Shown here in pieces: positions 55,908-64,000 of a stretch of 64,000 bases of DNA. How positions within the stretch are numbered: position 1 is the stretch's first letter; every line of letters begins with the position of its first letter. Below the pieces are notes generated by a model. It was not told the origin of the DNA. It ran no database searches and saw only the letters and a list, made by a program, of their open reading frames with translations. The stretch is taken from positions 67,606-131,605 of the forward strand of contig CAYUBQ010000003.1 in the NCBI GenBank assembly GCA_964443135.1, read 5' to 3'. A program made the translations under genes and the position numbers. Source of the DNA: JAIPEI01 sp964443135 (GTDB taxonomy: Bacteria > Desulfobacterota > DSM-4660 > Desulfatiglandales > HGW-15).

Positions 55908-55955
55908 CGTTTCGGTCCTCCCAACGTGCCCGAAGCTCGAAATGACGCGGATACC

Positions 55956-56056
55956 GGTGGAGTCCCAAAAAGCCCGAAGCTTCGAGATCGTCCCTGGAAT
56001 ATCAACAGCTCCAGCGTTTCCGGAGGCGGGTGAGCGGGCTTTTGCGAATCCGTCGG
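55956..56056. repeat. Repeat A, dispersed copy 5 (inverted)
   Basis: About 101 bp, opposite orientation to the array at 27641: GGAGTCCCAAAAAGCCCGAAG, TTCGAGATC, GGCGGGTGAGCGGGCTTTTG and CGAATCCGTC. Confidence 0.85.
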
Positions 56057-56089
56057 TACCCAAACGTCCATGGCCGGCGTCCGGCTTCC

Positions 56090-56220
56090 GGTCACCCCCG
56101 CTGATGAAAACGGGTGTCGTAGGGCGGGGTTTTACACCCCGTCGTGCTTGTCGCAAGCCTTGCGGCGGCGTGTGAAATGCCGCCCTACGCCCGGACCACC
56201 GAGGGGCTTTTTCACGGTAA
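56090..56220. repeat. Dispersed repeat B, copy 2
   Basis: About 131 bp matching 21761-21877. Inside, GTAGGGCGG (56119-56127) and CCGCCCTAC (56180-56188) are exact inverted arms around TTTTACACCCCG and CGTGCTTGTCGCAAGCCTTG, so the element can fold. It ends 7 nt from the GcvT-GlyA stop. Confidence 0.8.
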
Positions 56221-56226
56221 AGGGTG

Positions 56227-58875
56227 CTACCCGGATCGGACCAGGCCGTGCAGGTTCTCCATCAAGGAATCCAACTCGTCTTCCCGGAAGCAGTACAGCA
56301 GGGTGGTGTGCGGCTGCCTCATGGCGCGCACCCCGTCGCGGACGTCCGCGCCGTCCACCAGCACGTCACGGATCATCTGGGCCAGCTCCTGGAAGTCCGG
56401 CTCGCCCATGCCGAAGCGGGTCATCTCGGCCGCGCCCATGCGAAGGGCCCCCGAGGCCGTGAAGCCCTCCTCCTCAGGGGTCGCCTGGTAGTTGCAGATG
56501 ATGTTGTTGTCCTCCAGTGCGGATGCGGCCTCGGGCCCTTTTCCGTAGCCCACGCGGACCACGACCTGGTGGGTCTCGGTGAACCCCTCGTCCGGATCGC
56601 CGGCCACGTCCAGGCCGCAGTCGTTCAGGGCCCGCGCAAAGGCCCGGGCGTTGGCGATCACACGGGGCTGGTACTCGTCCTTGAACCGGTTCATCTCGTA
56701 GGCGGCCATGAGAAGCCCCAGCATGGTGCCCAGGTGATGGTTGGAGACCGAACCGGGGAAGGTCCGCGCGGCCACCGACTCCCAGAGGGCGTAGCGCTCC
56801 TCCTCTTCCTGAAGTCGGGTCGCCGCGATGCCCCGCTGGGTGCCGAAAAAGGTCTTGTGGGTGGAGCCGGTGACCAGGTCGGCCCCTTCCCGGAAGGGTT
56901 CCTGGAAGTGGGGTCCCGCCAGGCCGAGAACGTGGGCCATGTCGTACATCACCACCGCGTCGATGCCGCTCTCGTCGAGGAATCGGCGAACGGCCTCCAC
57001 GGGCTCCCGGCAGAGGACCATGCTCTTCCCGAAGATGATGAGCCGGGGGCGCACCTCGTCGATGCGCTCGAGGGTCGCCTGCACGTCCACGCGGTACGGG
57101 TTGTGGGGGAGGACGGGGAAGGGGACCACGGCGGGCCGTTCGGTCCGGGGGTCCCGTGCCACGAAGTCCCGGAGCGCGCCCATGGGCTGGGAGCTCAGGT
57201 GGCCCCCCTTGGCGATGTGGTGGTTCATGACCGGTGCGATGCGCCGGGGCTCCCGCCTCGGGTCGTCCCGGTTCAGGTACTGCATCATGGCGCTGAAGAC
57301 GGCGGTGTTGGCCATCTGCCCGCTGATCAGCCGGGTCTCCAGCTCGGTGCAGCCGAGAAAGAGGGCCAGCTCCCGCTCGAGGAGCCGTTCGACGCGGGCG
57401 ATGAACTCCGTACCCTGGTAGTAGAACACCTCCGTGTCGTAAAAGGCGCGGACCTTGCGGTGCTCGGCGTAGCGGAACGAGGGATCCATGATGGAGAGGA
57501 GCCGGACCATGGGCGATGGGGTCATCTCGGAGGGGATCAGGTTGATGCATTCCCTCTGACGCCAGACCGTGTTCTCGACGGCCTCCTCGAGGAGCTTCCG
57601 GGCCGAGGTCGCGGCCGGCTCGGGCTCGGCAGGTTCGGCGCCCGCCACGATGGGCCGGGCATAGGGCGGGGCGTCGTTCCTGAGGTGGTAGGGGACGACC
57701 TTCGCCTCGACGGTGCGGCCCCGGACCTCGACGGTCACCTCGTCGTCCTCCAGGAGGTCCGCATCGATGTAGGCCAGGCCCAGCCCCCGAAGCCCGTGCT
57801 CTTCGAGCTGGACCGAGGCGAGCCCTTCTCCTCCCACCTTCCAGTAGGGAACCATGGTGCCGCTGGTCACCCAGCCCACGTGCCCGCCGTGCCGAAAGAC
57901 CCGGGAGCCCTCCCGGGCCACGCCCCTCCCGGTCACGGCCAGGGGGCGGACGATGCGGGGGAGATCGGCGATCCCGGAGTAGTCCCGGACCAGGATGCGG
58001 CCGCGCGCCTCGAACTGGCGGAGGAGGATCTCCCTTCCCACGAACGCCCCCTTGAGGGGACTGAAGCTCACGGCGAAGCGGGCCAGGGGGCAGGCCATGA
58101 TGGGGATCTCCCGGCCTTCCGGGTCCGTTCCCAGCTCGTGCCCGTAGAGTGGAAGCCCCGCCTCGAGGCGCAGGGTGTCCCGGGCGCCCAGTCCCACGGG
58201 GGAGGCGCCGTGCTCCAGCAGGAGGTCCCAGACGAGGGGGGCCGCCTCGGAGGGCAGGAACAGCTCGAAGCAGACGGGCTCCCCGGTGTACCCGGTCCGG
58301 GCCGTCTGAACCTCGTGACCCTGGATCGTCACCGTGCCCACGGCGTTCCGCATGGGCTCGGGGAGGTCGCCTGCTTCGACCAGCGGCACCAGGATGTCGC
58401 GGGAGAGGGGGCCCTGCAGGGCCAGCATGGCGATCTCGGCGGTCCGGTCCTCGAGCTCGACCCCGTCGAATGCGGCGGCGGCGGACCGGAGATGGGCCCA
58501 GTCCTTGTCCTTGTTGGACGCGTTCACCACCAGGAGAAAGGCGTCCTCCTCGAACCGGTAGAGGTAGGCGTCGTCCACGGCCCCACCGGTCTCGTTGGGG
58601 ATGAAGGTGTACTGGGCCCCGTTCTCACGTCCGTCCAGGGCCTCGGCGTTGTTGGTGAGCACGTGCTGAAGGAAGGCGGTCCGGCTCGGGCCGCGGACCG
58701 TGAACCGTCCCATGTGCGACACGTCGAACAGGCCGGCCCCCTTGCGCGTGGTCAGATGCTCCTGGACGATTCCGGCCGGGTACATGACGGGCATGTCCCA
58801 GCCCCCGAACTCCACCATCTTCGCACCCAGAGAGACGTGTCGATCGTGGAGCGGCGTTCGCAGGATGTCTGGCAT
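56227..58875 (-). CDS. GcvT-GlyA fusion: aminomethyltransferase (T-protein) plus serine hydroxymethyltransferase
   Basis: An 882-residue bifunctional protein from ATG 58875. Residues 1-400 are a full T-protein (MVEFGGWDMPVMYP, GLFDVSHMGRFTVRGP, ARTGYTGEPVCFELFLPS, GLGARDTLRLEAGLPLYGHE). A Glu/Pro/Ala linker (about 410-425) joins a full serine hydroxymethyltransferase (QRECINLIPSEM near 440, ISGQMANTAV, YDMAHVLGLAG near 644, PLP Lys674 in TGSTHKTFFGTQRG). The T-half makes methylene-THF from the aminomethyl group on GcvH; the SHMT half adds it to glycine to form serine. Fusion could pass methylene-THF between the sites. No stop or frameshift breaks the join. Confidence 0.92.
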   Translation of the reverse strand: MPDILRTPLHDRHVSLGAKMVEFGGWDMPVMYPAGIVQEHLTTRKGAGLFDVSHMGRFTVRGPSRTAFLQHVLTNNAEALDGRENGAQYTFIPNETGGAVDDAYLYRFEEDAFLLVVNASNKDKDWAHLRSAAAAFDGVELEDRTAEIAMLALQGPLSRDILVPLVEAGDLPEPMRNAVGTVTIQGHEVQTARTGYTGEPVCFELFLPSEAAPLVWDLLLEHGASPVGLGARDTLRLEAGLPLYGHELGTDPEGREIPIMACPLARFAVSFSPLKGAFVGREILLRQFEARGRILVRDYSGIADLPRIVRPLAVTGRGVAREGSRVFRHGGHVGWVTSGTMVPYWKVGGEGLASVQLEEHGLRGLGLAYIDADLLEDDEVTVEVRGRTVEAKVVPYHLRNDAPPYARPIVAGAEPAEPEPAATSARKLLEEAVENTVWRQRECINLIPSEMTPSPMVRLLSIMDPSFRYAEHRKVRAFYDTEVFYYQGTEFIARVERLLERELALFLGCTELETRLISGQMANTAVFSAMMQYLNRDDPRREPRRIAPVMNHHIAKGGHLSSQPMGALRDFVARDPRTERPAVVPFPVLPHNPYRVDVQATLERIDEVRPRLIIFGKSMVLCREPVEAVRRFLDESGIDAVVMYDMAHVLGLAGPHFQEPFREGADLVTGSTHKTFFGTQRGIAATRLQEEEERYALWESVAARTFPGSVSNHHLGTMLGLLMAAYEMNRFKDEYQPRVIANARAFARALNDCGLDVAGDPDEGFTETHQVVVRVGYGKGPEAASALEDNNIICNYQATPEEEGFTASGALRMGAAEMTRFGMGEPDFQELAQMIRDVLVDGADVRDGVRAMRQPHTTLLYCFREDELDSLMENLHGLVRSG

Positions 58876-59072
58876 GGCTTCTTCCCCTCGTTGCCCTGGA
58901 TGCAGGGCCCTTTCGACTGCGGTGCGCGCCGCGTTCGTCTCCCCCCGAGCACTCTCGCCGGGACGCGGCGGCCCGGACCGGCACGACAGGGTCAGGTGTA
59001 CCATTCGGGGCCGGTGATTTCAAGAAAAAATGAAAACAGGGCTGATGAAATCGGAAGAAATGGAAAATCATA

Positions 59073-59102
59073 TTGACAGATCGATCAAAAATGATGTATC
59101 AG
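59073..59102 (+). promoter_or_regulatory. Promoter / regulator-binding candidate
   Basis: TTGACA at 59073-59078 and TATCAG at 59097-59102, 18 nt apart, with GATCGATC between them, in an AT-rich stretch between the GcvT-GlyA and Lrp genes. A natural place for an Lrp-type site. Confidence 0.4.
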
Positions 59103-59122
59103 ATACGGCAAGACCGCAATGG

Positions 59123-59228
59123 TGATGGAGTCGCAAAAAGCCCGAAGCTACGAGATCCGCCCTTGTGATTTCAATCGGCGATCGCGTGCCCGGCGGCGGG
59201 TGAGCGGCTTTTTGCGAATCCGTCAATC
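59123..59228. repeat. Repeat A, dispersed copy 6 (inverted)
   Basis: 106 bp, opposite orientation to the array at 27641 and the same orientation as copy 5: TGATGGAGTCGCAAAAAGCC, ACGAGATC, GGCGGGTGAGCGG and TTTGCGAATCCGTCAATC. It ends 29 nt before the Lrp start. Confidence 0.9.
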
Positions 59229-59256
59229 GCGAGCGCCATCCCCGCGGGGACCGACG

Positions 59257-59700
59257 GTGAAGATCGACGAGACCAGCATCGCCCTCATCAGGCATCTCCG
59301 GGACGGCCGAAAATCCTTTCGCCGCATCGCCGAGGACGTCGGCGTGTCCGAGAACACGGTTCGGAGCCGGGTGGCCGGCATGGAGCGGGAGGGGCTCCTG
59401 GAGATCGCCGGGCTGGTGGACCCCGAGGGCATTCCCGGTCACAGGCTGGCGCTGATCGGGGTCAAGCTCGACACCATGGAGCTCGTGAAGAAGGGGGAGG
59501 AGTTCAGCCGCCTGAAAGGGGTGGTGTCGGTCAGCGTGGTCACCGGCCGCTTCGACCTGTTCCTGCAGGTCCTGTTCAACGAGGGCTTCGGCCTGCTGGA
59601 GTTCTATACCGGGGAGGTGAGCCGGGTTCAGGACGTGCAGTCCGTGGAGACCTTCGTGGTGTACAAGGGGTACAACATCAGGGTACCCTACGTGCTCTGA
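59257..59700 (+). CDS. Lrp/AsnC-family transcriptional regulator
   Basis: A 147-residue regulator: an N-terminal winged helix-turn-helix (IDETSIALIRHLRDGRKSFR, IAEDVGVSENTVRSRVAGME) and a C-terminal RAM ligand-binding domain (LALIGVKLDTMELVK, VVSVSVVTGRFDLFLQVLFN). GTG 59257 has GGGGA 6 nt upstream. Such regulators sense amino acids, often glycine, leucine or alanine. It is transcribed away from the GcvT-GlyA gene and sits 106 nt before gcvH, so it probably controls glycine cleavage (inference). Confidence 0.9.
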   Translation: MKIDETSIALIRHLRDGRKSFRRIAEDVGVSENTVRSRVAGMEREGLLEIAGLVDPEGIPGHRLALIGVKLDTMELVKKGEEFSRLKGVVSVSVVTGRFDLFLQVLFNEGFGLLEFYTGEVSRVQDVQSVETFVVYKGYNIRVPYVL

Positions 59701-59806
59701 GCTTTTTCCCGGCGGTTTGCATCCATGCCGTACAGTGTGCACGGGGAGCGACCCCGACCTGTTTTCGCCGCGGTTCGCGCGGCCCGGACGAGAGGAGGAA
59801 GACCCG

Positions 59807-60211
59807 ATGAAAGAGATCCATGAGCTCGTGCTGCCCGAGGACCTGCGATACAGCCGGAGCCACGAGTGGGCCAAGGTGGACGGGGACAAGGTCCGCGTCG
59901 GAATCAGCGACTACGCCCAGAGCCAGCTGGGAGACATCGTCTTCGTGGAGCTGCCCGAAGTCGGGGAGCGGTTGGAGAAGGGACAGGAGTTCGGCACCGT
60001 GGAGTCGGTCAAGGCCGTGGCCGAGGTCTACCTCCCCGTGGGGGGCGAGGTCGCGGCGGTCAACGAGGCGCTGGCCGACGCCCCCGAGCTGGTGAACAGG
60101 GACCCGTACGGCCAGGGCTGGATGCTGGAGCTGATCCCCGGGGACCCGTCCGAAGCGGACGCCCTGCTGGACCGCGGAGCTTACCTCCAGAACCTGAAAG
60201 AGCAGGAATAG
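59807..60211 (+). CDS. gcvH: Glycine cleavage system H protein
   Basis: A 134-residue lipoyl carrier protein: DLRYSRSHEWAKVDGDKVRV, GISDYAQSQLGDIVFVELP and the lipoylated Lys in FGTVESVKAVAEVYLP near residue 68. It carries the aminomethyl group from GcvP to GcvT. GAGGAGGAAG precedes the ATG at 59807. It is the first gene of a tight gcvH-gcvPA-gcvPB-lipB operon. Confidence 0.95.
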   Translation: MKEIHELVLPEDLRYSRSHEWAKVDGDKVRVGISDYAQSQLGDIVFVELPEVGERLEKGQEFGTVESVKAVAEVYLPVGGEVAAVNEALADAPELVNRDPYGQGWMLELIPGDPSEADALLDRGAYLQNLKEQE

Positions 60212-60213
60212 GC

Positions 60214-61541
60214 ATGCGATACCTCCCGCACACGTCCGAGGAGATCGCCTCCATGCTGGCGACGGCGGGGGCGGGCTCCCTGGAGGACCTCTTCGCCACC
60301 GTCCCGCCGGACTGCCGCAGGCGGGCCCCCATGGATCTTCCGCCGGCCATGACCGAGTGGGAGCTGTCCCGGCACATGGCCGGCCTGGCCGCTTCCACCG
60401 CGTCGGCGGACGCCTGCCTCTCCTTCGTGGGGGCCGGCAGCTACGAGCACCACATCCCGGCGACGGTCCGGGCCCTGGTACAGCGCTCGGAGTTTTACAC
60501 GGCCTACACCCCGTATCAACCGGAGATGACCCAGGGAACGCTCCAGGCGATCTACGAGTACCAGACCATGATCGCCCGCCTGCTGGACATGGACGTGGCC
60601 AACGCGTCTCTCTACGACGGCGCCTCCTCTCTGGCCGAGGCGCTCCTCATGGCCGTCCGTGCGACCCGGAAGAAGCGGGTGGCCGTGTCCCGGGCCGTAC
60701 ACCCCCACTACCGGCAGGTGGTCCGGACCTACCTCGCGCCCACCGGCTACGAGCTGGTGGAGCTCCCGTTCCTGGAGGACGGGACCACGGACCTCTCCTC
60801 CCTGGGACCGGACTCGGACCTCGCGGCCGTGGCCCTGCAATCCCCCAACGTGTTCGGCTGCCTGGAGGACGTTGAGAGAGCCGCGGACAGGGTCCACGAG
60901 ACGGGCGGTCTCCTGGTGTCCGCCTTCTCCGAGCCGCTGGCCTTCGGGCTGTATCGGTCACCGGGCAGCCAGGGAGCGGATGTCGCCTGCGGTGAGGGCC
61001 AGAGCTTCGGCATTTCCCAGTCCTTCGGCGGGCCCCTGCTGGGGATTTTCGCCACCCGCGACAGGTACGTCCGGAGCGTCCCCGGCCGGCTGGTGGGGAA
61101 GACCGTGGACCGGGACGGGCGGAGGGGCTTCGTGCTCACCCTGGCGACCCGGGAGCAGCACATCCGCCGCGAGAAGGCCACCTCCAACATCTGCACCAAC
61201 AACAGCCTCTGCGCCCTGGCCGCGGCCGTCTACCTGGCCTGTCTCGGCGGGACCGGTCTCCGGGAGCTGGCCCGGCTCAACCACGACAAGGCCGAGCACC
61301 TCAAGGGCCGCCTGGAGGAGGTGGGGTTCGACACCGTCTTCGAAGCGCCCGTGTTCAACGAGTTCACGGTCCGGGCCCCGGACGGGTTCGACCGCACCCA
61401 CGCGCGCCTGCTCGAGGAGGGGATCGTGGCCGGGTGGCCGCTCTCCCGCTGGTACCCGGAGCTCGAGAACCACTACCTGTTCTGCGTGACCGAGACCCGG
61501 TCCGTCGAGGAGATGAATCGACTGGTGGAGGGGATGAGATC

Positions 61542-61545
<4 letters not shown>
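60214..61545 (+). CDS. gcvPA: Glycine dehydrogenase (decarboxylating) subunit 1
   Basis: A 443-residue P-protein alpha subunit: RYLPHTSEEIASML, FVGAGSYEHHIPATVRALVQ, FYTAYTPYQPEMTQGTLQAI, YDGASSLAEALLMA and ATSNICTNNSLCALAAAVYL. It forms a heterotetramer with subunit 2 and has no PLP Lys itself. It starts 2 nt after gcvH and overlaps gcvPB by 4 nt. Split P-protein is the usual form in Desulfobacterota and Firmicutes. Confidence 0.95.
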
Positions 61546-62995
<1,450 letters not shown>

Positions 62996-62999
<4 letters not shown>

Positions 63000-63724
63000 A
63001 CGTGCGGCCCCCCAACTTCCCATGGCTGGCCGTGGACCTCGGGACCGCCCCCTACACCCGGGTGTGGGAGCTTCAGCTCGCACTGGCGGCGGCTCGGCAC
63101 GGGGGCGGGCTGGACCGGGACGTCGTCCTGTTCCTGGAGCACGAGCCGGTCTTCACCCTGGGCCGGAGGGGCGGGACCGACAACCTGCGGGTCACGCAGG
63201 CCTTTCTGGAGCGGGCCGGCGTACCCCTGGTGCACGTGGAACGGGGCGGGGACGTGACCTACCACGGGCCGGGCCAGCTCGTGGTCTATCCCGTCGTGGA
63301 CCTTATGGCCGCGCGCCTGGAGGTGGTGACCCTCGTGGAGAAGCTGGAGGAGGTCATGATCCGGACCGCCTCGGACCTGGGGGTCCCGGCCGTCCGCGAC
63401 CCCAGGAACCGGGGCGTCTGGGCGAACGGGCGAAAGCTGGGAAGCGTGGGGGTCGCCGTCCGCCGCGGGGTCTCCTTTCACGGCCTGGCCCTGAACGTGA
63501 ACCCGGACCTGACGCCCTTCCAGTGGATCCACCCCTGCGGGCTCCAGGGCGTGGGCATGACGTCCCTGGCGCAGGAGGGGGCGGAGGAGGCCACCGTGGA
63601 GCGGATCCTCCCCTTCGCGCGCCGGCGGGTCGAGGAGGTGGTCGGCGTCTCCCTGGAGGAGACGTCCCTCTCCGCGCTGGAGGAGGCGGCCGGAATCGGC
63701 GGGGCCGTCGCCCAGGCTCCCTGA
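62996..63724 (+). CDS. lipB: Lipoyl(octanoyl) transferase
   Basis: A 242-residue LipB: LFLEHEPVFTLGRRGGTDNL, HVERGGDVTYHGPGQLVVYP near residue 80, WANGRKLGSVGVAVRRGVSFHG with the catalytic Lys, and WIHPCGLQGVGMTSL with the catalytic Cys near 183. It moves octanoate from ACP to GcvH, the first step of lipoate synthesis. ATG 62996 overlaps the gcvPB stop, so it is part of the operon and serves its own GcvH. lipA is probably outside the window. Confidence 0.95.
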
Positions 63725-64000
63725 GAACAGCCCGGGCTCGGCCCCTCGCTCCTTGTGCGAACCGCGTCGTGTTCTCCGGTCCCCTCCGGAGCCATGGAAC
63801 GGGCGCCGTCCGCGAGGCCCCCGGTGGCCTCGCCCCTTGTGGGAACCGCGTTACGTTCTCTGGTCCCCAGGGGGACCGCAACCCGTGAGAGACAGCTGCG
63901 TCCCCGAAGTTGGTGGCGGTTCGTGGCGGAGGAGGAGCGGGCCTTCCGGAGCGGACATTGCGGGAGGCCTTCGTCATTGCGGCGGTTACGCCTGGGGGAA
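63725..64000 (+). other. Right-end non-coding stretch with 41-bp direct repeat
   Basis: 276 bp after lipB without a recognised gene. Two 41-bp direct copies, 63744-63784 and 63828-63868, share 35 positions by eye (blocks CCTTGTG-GAACCGCGT and GTTCTC-GGTCCCC) and stand 84 nt apart. The final ~100 bp opens frames that cannot be judged at the edge. Confidence 0.5.

Larger units (their letters stand above)
58876..59256. other. Intergenic region between GcvT-GlyA and the Lrp gene
   Basis: 381 bp between divergent genes. It holds an AT-rich promoter-like stretch at 59073-59102 and repeat A copy 6 at 59123-59228. The 5' leader of the GcvT-GlyA gene shows no clear glycine riboswitch. Confidence 0.4.

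Noticed and set aside
58876..59005. Glycine riboswitch in the leader of the GcvT-GlyA gene
   Set aside because: Some GA-rich blocks (CGGCGAGAG, GGGGGAGAC) are present, but the conserved core and tandem layout of a glycine riboswitch could not be matched by eye; a covariance search would decide.
56224..59076. A 950-codon plus-strand open frame opposite the GcvT-GlyA fusion
   Set aside because: Low-complexity Gly/His/Val-rich product; the minus strand carries two intact enzyme families.

Overview
The window is a GC-rich chromosomal segment (about two-thirds GC by hand count of a few lines) from what looks like an anaerobic, cytochrome- and hydrogenase-bearing bacterium of the Desulfobacterota (old Deltaproteobacteria) type. 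The reasons are a cytoplasmic NAD(P)-linked [NiFe] hydrogenase, an octaheme HAO-like cytochrome, a P460-type cytochrome, three rubrerythrin/ferritin-like proteins, a hemerythrin, many small zinc-ribbon proteins, a UGA-decoded selenoprotein and the LPICANCKKIRD tail on a cyclic-nucleotide-binding protein. The taxon is inference. No rRNA, tRNA, CRISPR array or intact mobile element was found.

Layout. 1-12.1 kb: a membrane flavocytochrome reductase (cut by the left edge), hemerythrin, a glutathione-reductase-fold flavoprotein with HdeD, dodecin, an octaheme cytochrome with a 36-residue membrane ORF, a secreted small protein, then a ferritin-like gene leading a complete group 3b-type hydrogenase operon (beta, gamma, delta, alpha) followed by two zinc-ribbon genes and a strong terminator. 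12.1-16.8 kb: a diheme peroxidase, a PQQ/sorbosone-dehydrogenase-like protein, a perfect 28-bp hairpin repeat (REP-like), a lower-GC lipoprotein and a transposase remnant. 16.8-21.3 kb (minus strand): an operon of GAPDH, transketolase, a peroxiredoxin-like selenoprotein and an SDR oxidoreductase. 21.4-25.9 kb: rubrerythrin/cytochrome P460 operon, small hypotheticals, thiol peroxidase with a DUF488 protein. 26-30 kb: B12-binding radical SAM protein, a tandem array of 107-bp repeats, an aminotransferase and two Cys-rich small proteins. 30-38 kb: a PLD/VTT fusion with an endonuclease/exonuclease/phosphatase partner, two MFS transporters, a cNMP-binding protein, an FMN split-barrel protein and an HD protein. 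38-44 kb: FHA-GAF histidine kinase, ATP-grasp, DUF2147, and an IMPase / APS kinase / phosphotransferase cluster. 44-51 kb: SGNH hydrolase, class V aminotransferase, SPOR-NlpC/P60 lipoprotein, rubrerythrin, threonine-to-glycine genes kbl and tdh, PilZ. 51.8-64 kb: universal stress protein, lipoamide dehydrogenase, ACT-ACT-SerB phosphatase, a ParB/SerK-fold protein, a GcvT-GlyA fusion, an Lrp/AsnC regulator and gcvH-gcvPA-gcvPB-lipB.

How genes fit together. The right end is a glycine/serine/one-carbon hub: Tdh and Kbl turn threonine into glycine, a class V aminotransferase may join glyoxylate to glycine or serine, the GcvT-SHMT fusion with GcvH, GcvP1/P2 and Lpd interconverts glycine, serine, CO2 and methylene-THF, LipB starts lipoylation of GcvH, and SerB- and SerK-like proteins could handle phosphoserine and serine. 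The left half is dominated by electron transfer and protection against oxygen, peroxide and nitrogen oxides. Three intergenic copies of a TGGGG-N6-CCCCA palindrome lie before redox-stress genes and may mark a shared regulon. Two families of dispersed intergenic repeats recur across the window, two copies of one family bracketing the GcvT-GlyA gene.
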